A DNA stretch of 64,000 nucleotides. Source: Schistosoma mansoni (taxonomy: Eukaryota > Platyhelminthes > Trematoda > Strigeidida > Schistosomatidae). How positions within the stretch are numbered: position 1 is the first letter of the stretch; each line of letters opens with the position of its first letter. The stretch is from positions 19,900,909-19,964,908 of the forward strand of contig NC_031502.1 in the NCBI RefSeq assembly GCF_000237925.1. The letters are read 5' to 3'. Positions 24,240 through 35,272 of the stretch are shown here, one piece after another. The notes under the pieces are model-generated. The model had not been told where the DNA came from. It saw only the letters and a program-made list of their open reading frames with translations, and did no database searches. The translations under genes and the position numbers were made by a program.

Positions 24240-24714
24240 TGTCAAGGTTTGAAAGAGGTTCAAAGGTTCTAAAATCGTAATGCATACGGTAGAGGAACTC
24301 ATCGATATGGATCCATAATAGTCGGTCTCCGGAGCCATAATAAGATCGCAAAAGCTCTTTCAGCCTCGACCACATAGCTTCAATATTGTTTGTATGTACT
24401 CCGGTTGTTTAAGCTTGTTATTTTTATTACTCATATATCTCTACAATGCTCATACCGCTGAACATTTGAAGCTTCAATAACATCTGCAAATACTGCAGCC
24501 AATGTTACTGGTGCTTTTATTATACAGTTCGCGGCAATTATTATAATTTGCCTTAATCTCAAACTGGATTGAGCAGAAAAAGTTCCTATTCTAGCAAACG
24601 TCTTCCTCCAAAATATATATTGCATCGAAAGACAGCATCACTATAGTCTTCACAAGGTCTACAAGTCATTTGATTACCGCAATTACAAATAAAGGAACTT
24701 GTTAGTAGTCCCAT
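24240..24714 (-). mobile_element. Merlin DNA transposon remnant, internally deleted transposase
   Basis: An ATG at 24714 opens a Cys-rich N-terminus (ICNCGNQMTCRPC, then AVFRC) typical of Merlin/ISXO2-like transposases. A frame change leads to FARIGTFSAQSSLRLRQI and then YEHCRDI, which ends in a stop at 24431. About ten codons later, GVHTNNIEAMWSRLKELL starts near 24402, the conserved C-terminal block with the HTNNIE signature, followed by HIDEFLYR. The catalytic core normally found between these blocks (about 100 residues) is missing, so this copy cannot encode transposase. Merlin elements are known from schistosomes. Terminal inverted repeats were not located. Confidence 0.7.
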
Positions 24715-24742
24715 TTATTGTAGCCGCTTCATTGTCTCATCT

Positions 24743-25840
24743 CTAAAATCCTCTGTGAACCGATAGTATATGAGCATCAGGTACTGAGATTGTGGCCGAG
24801 ACCTTGAAATCCCTCAAACGCTTCTGGTTGGCTCGTCCATAAACTATAGTCTCGCCTAAAAACAGAAACCGGTATTTAATCGCAGATCTAAAGTGCATTT
24901 CCATCACCGTTTCTCTTGATCTCCATCCAAGCTTATTTACTTTATCTCTTGCGTCTTGTAAGAAAGCCTGGCTTGCAACACCCATGGCTTGTGTTGTTTC
25001 TTTTTCTGGACTAGTTGCACTTCGGAACCGTGAACACAACATCTGCAAATATAGTAACACTGGTATGAACGTACTTTGAATCGTCCTGTAGAATCTGTAA
25101 TTACTGATACCTATTTTACTTTTTGTTCCACGTAAGGTATAAGTAATAGCCAGTCCCGGCGTCTTCACGTAAGCTAGACATATTTTGGTTGATTTCCGGA
25201 GATCATCACATACGATCTCGGACAATATGGTCACCTAAAATTTTATAAACACCTTTCACAACTTACGAACTGATCACGAAACTTGTGCTCCTCCAAAGCA
25301 ACTTCAAAACTACGCAATTCCTCAGGTGTTTTCGATGGGAATGTGAAGCTTGAGGTGTCTATACTGTCGCTGTACTTGTCCTTCACACGCATGTATGAGC
25401 TTTCGATGTAAGTGGTCAGTTTGTCCATCTTGCTAGACAGTTCAGTGACTACTTTCGAAATTATTTTCAGTGTTTTACTGTCATCATTGTACAACCTTTT
25501 TCTATCATGTTTACATTAATTCCGAATTACGGTTTACTAACTTCCGTTGAAGTGGTGGTAAGTAAACCTCTGTTTTCGATAAACTTCTTTATTAGCATGT
25601 ATTCAATAGGTACTTGCTTTGCTATCGGTGAAAAGTTCCCAGTCAAAATGTCGACAACTGGAAAGTCGACTGGGACACATCATGGCAATGACTTTTGACG
25701 GACATGAGGAATTCTAGCATGTACACCCGAAAAAAGTTCAGAATTCCGTTCTCCTTCTTCACAGTTATGTCATCATTCATCATCTCAATTACAACTCTGT
25801 CTAGCCGTTGCTTCATTGAGAGATGAGCAGGTGGAGACAT
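24743..25840 (-). pseudogene. DUF4806-like gene or pseudogene with a 32-nt intron
   Basis: On the - strand a frame starts at 25840 (MSPPAHLSMKQRLDRVVIEM). It shifts frame near 25650, where VDILTGNFSP continues in another frame, and then resumes at 25494 as a charged helical segment (KVVTELSSKMDKL). Next comes FPSKTPEELRSFEVALEEHK, which looks like the start of a DUF4806 domain. A 32-nt intron (25235-25266, GTAAGT to TTTTAG) joins RDQF to VTILSEIVCDD in phase. The domain then ends through LAITYTLRGTKSKIGISNYR. The frame stays open to 24743, encoding a Lys/Arg-rich tail. DUF4806 is of unknown function, known to me from insects and other invertebrates, often multicopy. The shift near 25650 suggests a decayed copy, though a base-call error or an unseen small intron could also explain it. 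The domain call is by eye. Confidence 0.45.
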
Positions 25841-26379
25841 TTCAGTAGTTGCACCATCTAAAATTTGTTAATAAAGAAACCTAGACTATACCGTTTGCTG
25901 TACTGTGTGTACACTGGACGTAACTACATGAGGCAGTGGCCGATTGAGGGACAATACTGCTACACCGCTCTGTAGCAATGACGTTGCCTACTCCTACACC
26001 AACTGAACTGTAGTTTTCATAGTCAGTGGTCGTTAACTAATGTTTGTGTACTTATCCAAAACACATGATCAATTGTTAAGAGTGGGAAGAACTTATGTAT
26101 TAATGAATAATTTGTAATTTATCAAACTTTAATAAACATTTCTGTGTATAATGCGTCAGTCAGATCCAGGCTAACTAAAAGTTTTCGGAATGATTGTGAA
26201 CAGCGGTGGGCGACGAAAGCAAATGAGATGGAAAAGACAGTCGTTGTAGGTAGCACAAAACAGCTTTTCAGACCATTAAAAGAAACCTGAATAAAGAAAG
26301 CAAGTGTAGATAAGACAGTCTCCAGAAAATACGTCACTCTTATCCTCTCTCAATTTAGACGTTTATAACGATAGGCGGA

Positions 26380-27260
26380 ATACTAATGAGCAGCTCAGCT
26401 GGCCTTCAGCTACTCTATAGCTGCTCACCATTTCCAAACAGCCTGAGTGGAACATTGAAATAACCCCCCTAACTCTAATTGAAGTTCAAAAAGCTATAGC
26501 TAATCTGAAACGAGGAAGAGTAGCTGATCCAGTTGGATTGACTACAGAGGTCTTAAGGATGGTGGTCCAGTTTTAGCGATAAGGTTGACCAATGCTTTAG
26601 CTAAAATCTGCGAACTGAATGTAATCCCATCTGACTGGTCGCAATCATTGATTCTCCGAATATATAAGAAAGGATCAAAATCATCCTTTGATAACCATAG
26701 AGGGATTATTTTCACTAATATAGCGTCTAAAATACTAGCCTCAATAATTGTCGAACGCCTAACAAAGACTCGTTAACTGTAAACACAAGAAAACCATTCT
26801 GGCTCCAGACCTGGTCGTGGCTGCAGCGACCACACATTCACCATTCTTCAGATTTTAAAACACAGACATACTTATCGGTGTCCGGCAGTGGTAGTCTTTC
26901 TTGACTTAACAGCAGTGTATTTGACTCTTTAGACTGAGAGATTCTGTAGCAGTGTCTATCACTGGAATGCATACTTCAGAAGTACACAAACCTTTTGAAG
27001 GCTCTTTACTCAAACACTACCAGTCAAGTCAGAGCTTATGGCAAATTGTCATCTTATTTTGCAATCTCAAGTAATATCCAGCAAGACTGTCCACTATCTC
27101 CATTTCTGTTCAATTTAATCATAGACCTGCTGAAAATAACGTTCTCGTTGTCTGAATCTTCGGAAATTAGTCGCCAACCAGAGGGTTCACTTATTGACGT
27201 AGTCCTGTTTGGTGAAGATGCTGACAAAATGCAGTCTTTTGGTAGCACTGAGTAACAGTG
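26380..27260 (+). mobile_element. Second LINE family: reverse transcriptase fragment
   Basis: Worn RT frames: EVQKAIANLKRGR with PVGLTTEVL, SDWSQSLILRIYKKGSKS, an NHRG/ANIASK-like block, ALYSNTTSQVRAYGKLSS, then CPLSPFLFNLIIDLL and VLFGEDADKMQS. It differs from the 40605 RTE protein. It resembles another abundant schistosome endonuclease-RT LINE, possibly also RTE clade. Several stops and shifts are present. Confidence 0.8.
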
Positions 27261-27307
27261 AAAGGATGTTTGGGATGCGTTTCTGCCGTCTATCAATTAA
27301 AGGACGA

Positions 27308-27692
27308 GTATACTGAGCAACACACATAGCCTTCGACCTAAAGGTCCGATCCACAAGGCAGTGGAGCAACGTAAGTAAATGCAGTCCCATGGTAGCCAGT
27401 AACCAACAATTGGTTCATACGCCATTTGTTTCTTCAGGATCATGAAGCCCATGTGCACCATCGGTTCGGAATCAGGGTTTTCCAACTCACCTAGGTGGAC
27501 CCTCCGTGTTCACCAACCCGGTTAAAGCGCCAGACATTCACTTTTCGTCCTCTCGATTTCGTAAACAGCAGTAATGCGTTGGAAAGGCAGTGAGTAGGAC
27601 TTCCCTGACAGTAGCTGTATGAGCGTGGCCATGTGAGAGGATTTGGAGCGGGAGAGCGGACTCTCCCCACCCTCGACCGTACCACCAAGTTT
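27308..27692 (-). repeat. Family C repeat, lacking the 3' end
   Basis: Antisense copy holding the 5' two thirds. It follows the second-LINE RT fragment and ends just before an unassigned stretch upstream of EXOSC9. Confidence 0.78.
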
Positions 27693-28037
27693 TGAGAATA
27701 TGGGTCAGACAGATAGTATGGAAAAGTATTTATGAGGGGATACTGCAGCCTAAGATCTTAGATAAGGTAACGAATAAAATGACCCAAGTTGTTTGCATCT
27801 ATTCTGAGCCGTCTTTTCCAACGTTTCCAACCACTAATCTGGGTTCTCTCACAGATCCAGACCAGGAAGAGACTTGTGTCGATTTCCTTCCCAGTGGTAC
27901 AAATGTATCGTATTTTCTTCGGATACAATTGTCACGTATCTTCTCTGTTCTTACAGTGTTCATAATCTATTATAATACTTTGAGAGTTTAAGGATCAATT
28001 TTCTTTCCTCCTAATTAGTTACCAATATTTAATAACT

Positions 28038-31000
28038 ATGTTGCCTACACAAGAGGTGAATACACTGACAGAGATGTTAATATCTGGATATCGTCTAGAT
28101 GGCCGGTCAATAAATGAATATCGTGAAATCAGCTTTCGTTTCCCTCAGGGGAAAGATCCTAATGTTTCCGGTTGTTGTGTTGTTAAAATAGGCGCTACGA
28201 CTGTAATGGCACAAGTTTCAGTTGAAGTAATTGAGCCTAAACATTTTCGCCCTTCTCAAGGAATGTTGTTTGTACACTTCGATGCTAGTATTTTAAAGTT
28301 ATCTAAAAGTAAGTTTTTAGTATTTTAGTTTTCATTTATGTTAGATAATTTGACGTGATTAAAACCCTATCTTTATGATATCATTGGCAACTTCCAACTT
28401 CAAGGTAATGATTTCAATTTAGATAGGTGATCAAATTTCTTAGGGACCCCCATCTCTATGATTTTGTTCTGATTATCAACACTTGCTATTAATTGTTAGA
28501 GATCACTATCAATTTTTTCTTGCTTCTTTAATTCAACCGAGCGCTTCTGAGATAACCCTAGTAGTTATAACTCCAGAGAACAACTCTATATGTTCATTAC
28601 TACAGCAAGTAATCTCTTTACTTATTTGTTATGAAGACAGTATGAAGTGTTAAGGTTACTGTACAATCGGAGTGACTCGTAAAAATCTGTCTGGGGAATA
28701 TACTTAAGTTCACTCAAGTGTAAGAAGTCTATTGACTTGTGTAGGAAAATGCTTCTTCGGTTTTCCGTAAGCGAATTCATTGTTTTAGTATAACAAACCT
28801 AAATATTACCGTTTTGTATGAGTTAGTCATTCATAATCAATATCAAATCTGGCACAAATATACGTCAGTCCAAGTTGCCACACCACATCAGGATGGTGAG
28901 ATAAAGAAGTCGGGAAATTAGTAGTGTAGTGAACAAGAACACAAGTAGGGACAAATGTATTTGAACACAAAACTATAGAATCTCTTAGTAAAATCTGAGA
29001 ACCATACAGTAAATACTTCGTTTGCAAAATATCAGTTAATCGTTTCAAACCTCACTGTTCCTTCGTTTCCACACTAACCATTCTCTTTTCTTCGATCTTC
29101 TTAACCTTCTGCCACCAGGTATTTCATTTTCGTTTGATGATACATACTACTTATACTTATCGACATCAGTAGTGCCAATAATAGTGGGAAAGATCTAACA
29201 TACGAAGGTATGCTTCGAAAAGTAGTGGATTCTACTAACAAAATTTTGAAATAAAATTAAAACTCGAGATCTAAGGGAATATATAGAATCAATTTACATA
29301 AGCCAATGTGACCAGTTCTGATCCATATCACTCAATGTCGTCAACCACTGGTCTAATTTATCCCACCCATTCAAATCAGGCAGTCTGTCCCTACTCACAT
29401 TGCTTATCCATAAACTGATGTATTGTCTTAGTTCAGTCGCCTGTAGTTTTCTTAAAATCCTACCTACTCTAACCAGCATTTAGCGTCGAGTTAAGGAATG
29501 ACAGTGCATACATAACATATATCCCAAACAGGTCAGTTGGTAAAGATTCGCTGTCACTACCTGTTTGCTACATTTTCTTAGTAGCCTATTTACAATTTTA
29601 GTTTCAAGACACTTATGTTCAAATACTCGCAGTCTATACATCTTTTACTTGTAATTACCATGTTTCACAGGCATCGAGTAATATAGAGTGAACTGTTGCA
29701 CAGTATGTAATTCCCTTGATTGACAGGTATCTCGTTTTCTCAATAAGTGAAACAACTTGGCAAAGGCCAAGCGAGCTTTTTAAATTCCTACTGAAATTTC
29801 TTCAGACATCAGTTTATGAATAATTATCTGGAGAATACTCACATTATAAATTGTTCATGTTCAGGAGTTTTTCTAATCATTCATTAAAATCGAGGATAAC
29901 GAAAGTCATCCGCGACTCATATATTTGACGTTAGTGTTATATGGTCATTTAATTTAGGCTAAAAAAGGGTACATTCAAAAACCTGGATGGTCTGAAGTGA
30001 TCATTCGAGCTTCGCTGTTTCGTTGTTATTTTCAAATAATTTTCAACAGTCGTGGAATGTGGGGTTAGTATTGGTAACCTTCATCTTAGTTGTGTCTATC
30101 ATTCATATATATTTCTCATGCAAATTAGATTTTTAGTTTTTTGCCAACTTTGAAACAATCGACTTTCAATATTTAAACGATACATATTATATTTGTCTTC
30201 TGATTTTTCACTCTTTTTCAATAGCTCTATATCGTAAACAAAAACGTGATGATGAAGGTCGTCGTCTATCAGCTGTTCTCCAAACATTACTTCGAGATAG
30301 TATTGACTTGGATGCTCTGTGTATAGTTGCTTGGGAACGTGTATTTGCTGTACGAGTTGAATTACGTGCTTTATCTTATGATGGAAATTTAGGAGATTGT
30401 GGTACATTAGCAGCTGTTGCCGCTCTGGCAGCTTTTCGTCGACCAGATGTTTACGTTGATGATATGGGTAAAGTGAGTAATAGCTTTTAAAAAAAATTGA
30501 GCGAATTTAATCCAGTATTGGTTAGTTGTTGATAGGTTGTTTTGGTTATATATATAGTCTGAGTTGACTTATTGGTAGGACTACTATTTATTGGTCTAAA
30601 CTAGGTTGTGTGAACTGTAGTTTGAATAGGCAATCATTTAATGGTTGCACTACAATTTATACGCTTGACTTTGAGCTGCATCTTTTCGCATAAGGGATTA
30701 CTCAACTACTAGAACCAAACAGGCGAAAGGTTCGAACCCAGCAGTTGGACGCTAAGTGCATTAATCGTTAAGCTGACTCTCTAATCAAGCAAAGCAATCT
30801 TTCTGTGTTTTATTTGCAAAAGAAATTGACTATTGATATTATATGATGTAGTTTTGAAATCAATTTAATCCATCTATCAGATATGCTTGGAATAATGACT
30901 GGATAATTTTGTGAATTGTACAAAAAGAGGGACCAACAGAAGCCAATCATTTTCAGCTCTCTTTTATACCACAACACCATGTCATATACTGACCACCTCT

Positions 31001-34000
31001 CCTCTTTTTCCAACCAGTCCCAACGTCGGCAAATAATGCACGACGCGGAATTCTCTGGGACGACATTCGTAGAACATGACCAAGCCACCGAAGTCGGTGT
31101 TTCAAAATTGTGCAATAGGTTCACGAGCGATGAAGTCACTAGAAAAATGGATCTCTTCATTTAGCAACTACTCTTTTACATTCAACTTCACTACCTAATC
31201 GTGTATTAGTAATTTTTCCTTGTAATTTTTAAGTTGTCATCATTTATTACATTTCAAATGAAAGCCGATTGTTCTGTTCTTACACCATATAAATTCAGAG
31301 TTTTTTTTCTACAAAATCTAATAAAATATGCCTAATAAATCCGGTTGATAGCCAGTGACCAACAATTGGTTCATTCGCCATTTGTTCCTTCAGGATCATG
31401 GAGCCCATGTGCACCATTGGTTTGAAATCAGGGTTTTCCACCTCCCCTAGGTGGACTTTCCGTGTCCACCAACCCGGTTAAAGCGCCATACATTCGCTTT
31501 TCGCCCTCTCGATTTCGTAAACAACAGTAATGCCGTGAGAAGGCAGTGAGTAGGACTTCCCTGGCAGGGGTTTTATACGCGTGGCCATGTGAGAGGGGGG
31601 CATCCAACCATTAATTTGTTTCTCATTGTGTGCTGTTAATGTTCCATCGTCATTGGGATGCAATCATAATATCAATGTCACAATTGCTATAAAAAGCAAG
31701 TTATGCTCACAGTCTTGTGTAGATTCTAATGGTAGATTGAATTTCACTTGATTATGTATATATATTTGATTGTTATAATTTTCAATCAGGTACTAGTCGA
31801 TTTTGAGGCTAAATTTCGACCTAGAGTACCTTTAGGTATTCGTCGTACTCCAGTACTTGTTACACTTGGTTTAACTGCAGATGCAAAAGTAGTTCTAGTT
31901 GATCCTACTGCTCGTGAAGAACTTATCCTGACTGGTGGACGTGTATTACTTGGTTTAACTAATACTTCTGAAATATGCTGCCTATATACTACTGGATTAT
32001 CTGTACCTATTCAATGTTCATCACTTTCGAGGTATATATTTATTATAAATGCATGTTTTCAAATGTTCTTTATGTTCTCTTTGTCGGGTTCAACTTCAAG
32101 GTAGTCATTTCATTCAATTTTTCGTCATATTCTCAGTTGTGCATGTTTTCTAGTATAAACTATCGTAACCAATGGTTGGAGACTCTAGGTGACATGGCTC
32201 AGAATCGATCACAGTGGCACCAGTGTATACACTCTTTATCTTCTCTTAATCCTTGAGATTGAAATAGCTTCATAACTGTCTTCCTTCCTATACTATATCC
32301 TTATAGACAACCTATCTTTATTTACTACCACTACTAAATTAACTACCTCTATGAATTCGGTGTTCATCTTGTTGTACTAACGAGGTATGGCAACTTGGTC
32401 CGATGCACATATGTGTCTAGTCCTACGTTGTAGCTGACTGACTGACTCTAGTATAAACTCATTGATAAATAAAGCTTATCTAAAATCTCAAATGGTTGAA
32501 TATTTTCTGAATAAATAAACGGTGTCGATTGTTAATGAATATAGAAATGATTCAACAACCTACTCGTATGATATTGCTGGAGTAGTCAGTTGACAACTAG
32601 AAATCAAGAAGGTTCATCAGTTGATTTTTCTTCTTAATAGCAGATAAGTTTAAACTTTTTTGTCATTTACAACCAAACGTAGATATACTTTGTGAGTAAA
32701 TAGTTGTTTGCTACCCAGATCATTAAGCCAATTCAACAATTCTTATATAAATATAGGTTTTACGTTTAATTGTCAGTCAAATGAATGACGCTGCTCGGAT
32801 CTTGTATGTGCGTTTCGGAGACGCAGCACACATTAACGGTGCGAGATTCTAAAGTCCTAGCTAAGGAGATCTGTTGTCCTATTTGGCACGATGTTTGGAC
32901 GTTAAAATTTCCTACATGTAGTTTAGAGCGTGGTTTCAGGAGACCAGGGATAACGTTCCGTGTACTTAAATCGCTTGCCCTAGCGGTGCGAGGTGATAAA
33001 AGGACGTGAGAAGGGTTAGTCGTGGAGATAAGAGAGTTATTAGGTGTAGGAAGGATTTGAATGTGACCAACTTGGTCTCGTGTGCAGTTACGGGTATGAG
33101 GGCTAGTATCACTTCTCGGCTGCCCACACCGTGGAAGGGTATTTCTTGAGGGACCTGAAAAGGAAGTTTGATTAGTGTTGGTCTTAACGACCTGGGAGCG
33201 TGACCGAAGTGCCCAAGAGACAACTGCTTGAGGCCGGTCACGCACGGCCTTTCTGTTGCGAATTTTTAACGTGTTAGCTCCGTTCTTCAAAGGACCTTAC
33301 CGCTGGAGACGGAAATCCGTGGTTATAAGGCGAGGTGTACATTTTCAGGGTCGACCTTTTCTAACCCCACCCCTCCTCGTGGGGAGGCATCGCTGTTATG
33401 CTGGATGTCTGAAAGAAACACCTTACTGCCGTCACACCTTTGTACAGTTGGCAGTACGACTTCGCCTTCGGACCTTTGGATTGCTGCTTTTAGTCTTCAA
33501 CCGACCTGTCTGGCATGGTAGAACCTTGAGGAATGGTTGTTCCAGCCAGTATAGCTCGGTTTGTTCATCACGATAGGCAAGCCCAACCACCACGTCAAGG
33601 TCGGGACGTTTAATTGTACATACACGATGAAGAAATTGCTATATATATTGCAAACCAGTTGATATTAGAGATATAAACCATTGGATGCTGACTCATTAGT
33701 TTCAATGGTTTGGCGCTTAGTGCGAGACCTTAAGATCCTGAGTTCGATATGCTGTGAAATTGTGTATAGGCGCCTTCATAAAGTCTCATCCTAGAATGAA
33801 GCTCCAGTTCAATGATTCTTTGTTTTCACTTGTTGTCTGAGGTCAGTTTGTGCAGTAAACTATAGATAAATATTTATTTGCACCTTTAGTACTACTACTC
33901 AATACAATGACTCTTTTTTCATCAATCTTTTTAGGTGTATTCATTTAGCTAATTCCAAAGCAAAAAGTCTTGTTTCATTAATTAATTGGGCCTTAGAAGG

Positions 34001-34589
34001 TTTATCTATTCAAAGAGAAGCAAATTTAGCCGCTGCCCATGCTAGATCTAGTGAACTCAATAACAGTGTATTAACAACATCAAATGCTCCATTAGTTTTA
34101 TCCACTACAACATTTCTTCTCGATAAAAATAATCAAATGGATCATGAAACTGGTTCATATAGAGAAGAAGGTGAAATTCTACCAGCAGATCATAATGGTT
34201 TATATTCAGATTTAGATAATGATGATATGGATGTTGTTAGTTCTGATGATGATGATGAAGGTAAAGATCCACAATCTTTAATGAAATCACATATTAAACA
34301 TAGAAATGAAACAAAACTTCTACCTTATGGTGTCATTGAAGTATCTAGTAGTAGTAACATGAATGATCAAATCTCAGACAAGTTACTACCTAATTCCTCA
34401 GTAAATGACTTTGATGAATTTGATTCCATTAATATATTTAACGCTAATTCTATCAGTTTAAATACTTCTAATCAAATATTTACTGAAGGATTTCAACAAA
34501 ATGATCAGATTATAGAATCTTTATATAAAGAACCTATTGATGATGATGATGAAGAAGAAGATAATATTACTATATTGAATTTAGATTGA
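28038..34589 (+). CDS. EXOSC9: Exosome complex component EXOSC9/Rrp45 (RNase PH-like), four exons
   Basis: Exons are 28038-28308, 30225-30472, 31790-32031 and 33935-34589. They give 1416 nt in one frame, 471 residues plus TGA. Every junction has a GT donor and AG acceptor. Introns are 1916, 1317 and 1903 nt. Residues 1-250 align by eye with animal EXOSC9: RLDGR near residue 19, a GCCVVKIG strand, DGN and FRRPDV at the end of exon 2, and LVDPTxxEE at 209-216. In this family the protein is one of six catalytically inactive RNase PH-like subunits of the nuclear and cytoplasmic exosome ring, which threads RNA to the 3'-5' nucleases. Residues from about 322 form an acidic tail rich in Asp, Glu, Asn and Ser, ending in a DDDDEEED run. 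EXOSC9 orthologues also have a low-complexity acidic tail, so 471 against about 439 in human is normal. The start is the first ATG before the conserved region; no upstream exon was recognised. Confidence 0.93.
28918..29190 (+). repeat. Family D repeat in EXOSC9 intron 1
   Basis: Sense copy: GTGAACAAGAACACAAGTAG at its start, ACTTATACTTATCGACATCA at its end. Confidence 0.65.
29290..29490 (-). mobile_element. Second LINE family, C-terminal fragment
   Basis: The - strand reads RDRLPDLNGWDKLDQWLTTL followed by SDMDQNWSHW, matching the C-terminal Trp-rich block YRNQWLETLGDMAQNRSQW seen in sense at 32160. It lies in EXOSC9 intron 1. Confidence 0.55.
30473..31789 (+). other. EXOSC9 intron 2
   Basis: Donor GTGAGT, acceptor TTTTCAATCAG. 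It contains an antisense family C fragment (31345-31602). Nothing else is recognised. Confidence 0.85.
31345..31602 (-). repeat. Family C repeat fragment in EXOSC9 intron 2
   Basis: Antisense central part (CCAACAATTGGTTCAT to GGCCATGTGAGAGG), without the tail. Confidence 0.75.
32140..32470 (+). mobile_element. Second LINE family, 3' end
   Basis: It encodes YRNQWLETLGDMAQNRSQW with CIHSLSSL, then a stop and a 3' UTR containing GAGGTATGGCAACTTGG and CTACGTTGTAGCTGACTGAC. The same 3' UTR recurs at 63405-63535. It is in EXOSC9 intron 3, in the sense direction. Confidence 0.75.
32766..33600 (-). mobile_element. Second LINE family, 5' region and endonuclease start
   Basis: A 174-codon - strand frame (32766-33290) includes LLKPRSKLHVGNFNVQTSCQ, then VCCVSETHIQDPSSVIHL, the first endonuclease motifs. 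Upstream sequence to about 33600 looks like its 5' UTR. TGLKQLSLGHFGHAP in another frame matches 49193 on the + strand. Antisense in EXOSC9 intron 3. Confidence 0.75.
33683..33840 (+). repeat. Worn tRNA-headed SINE in EXOSC9 intron 3
   Basis: TGGATGCTGACTCATTAGTT, GATCCTGAGTTCGATATGC and AAAGTCTCATCCTAGAATGA keep the family B order at low identity. Confidence 0.45.
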
Positions 34590-34628
34590 AGAAAGAAACC
34601 ATTATGCTCTTCTGTATAGTTCTTTGTT

Positions 34629-34638
34629 AATAAATAAA
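34629..34638 (+). terminator. Poly(A) signals of the EXOSC9 gene
   Basis: Two overlapping AATAAA hexamers start at 34629 and 34633, 40 nt after the stop codon, so the 3' UTR would be short. The family C repeat begins about 100 nt further on. Confidence 0.6.
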
Positions 34639-34737
34639 TTGGCTTATTTGAATATTTATGTATATAGATATTATGACCTTTTTGGTTCCTTTTTGTTGTC
34701 TTTCTCTTTTTATCATCATTAGTTTTTTTCTATTGAT

Positions 34738-35272
34738 GACCCCAAATGCCCTGGTACGGCCGAGAGTGGGCAGAGTCTGCTCTCTCTCTCCAAATGCTCT
34801 CATATGGCCACGCGAATATAGCATCTGTCAGGGAAGTCCTACTCACTGCCTTCTCGTGGCGGGGGTGTTGTTTACGAAATTGAGAGGACGAAAAGCGAAT
34901 TTCCGGCGCTTTAACCGGGTTGGTGGACACGGCTGGTCCACCTAGGTGAGTTGAAAAACCCTGATTCCGAACCAATGGTGCATATGGACTCCAGTATCCT
35001 GAGGGAACAAACGGCGTATGAATCAATCGTTGGTCACCTGCTACTATGGGACTGTATCTCCTTACGATGCTCCACTGCCTTGTGGATCAGATCTTTAGGT
35101 TAAAGGCTCCGAGTGTGGCCTCCTAAGAAAACCATCTGCTTCAGTGTGGGCACCCGGGCAGTATCCCAGTCCTCACACAAATCGAATGAGATTTGTGTGA
35201 CGCATATGTATCTGTTTCTCCTTTGTACCAATTTTTATGTGTTCAACTAATAAATAAATACATAAATTTAAA
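34738..35272 (+). repeat. Family C repeat, full length
   Basis: It lies about 100 bp after the EXOSC9 poly(A) signal. The perfect CACACAAATC/GATTTGTGTG hairpin is near 35176 and the ATAAATAAATA tail ends it. Confidence 0.82.

Larger units (their letters stand above)
28309..30224 (+). other. EXOSC9 intron 1
   Basis: Donor GTAAGT, acceptor TTTTTCAATAG. It holds a family D repeat (28918-29190) and an antisense fragment of the second LINE (29290-29490). The remainder shows nothing I recognise. Confidence 0.85.
32032..33934 (+). other. EXOSC9 intron 3
   Basis: Donor GTATAT, acceptor ATCTTTTTAG. It contains two pieces of the second LINE family, a sense 3' end (32140-32470) and an antisense 5' region (32766-33600), plus a worn SINE at 33683-33840. 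Confidence 0.85.

Noticed and set aside
27692-27991. A 99-residue frame just upstream of EXOSC9
   Set aside because: No splice join to EXOSC9 is needed, no family resemblance was seen, and composition does not favour coding. It could be flank or an unidentified repeat.
34658-35026. Frames of 95-98 residues on both strands
   Set aside because: They lie in a family C repeat. Similar frames are interrupted in other copies, so no protein is conserved.
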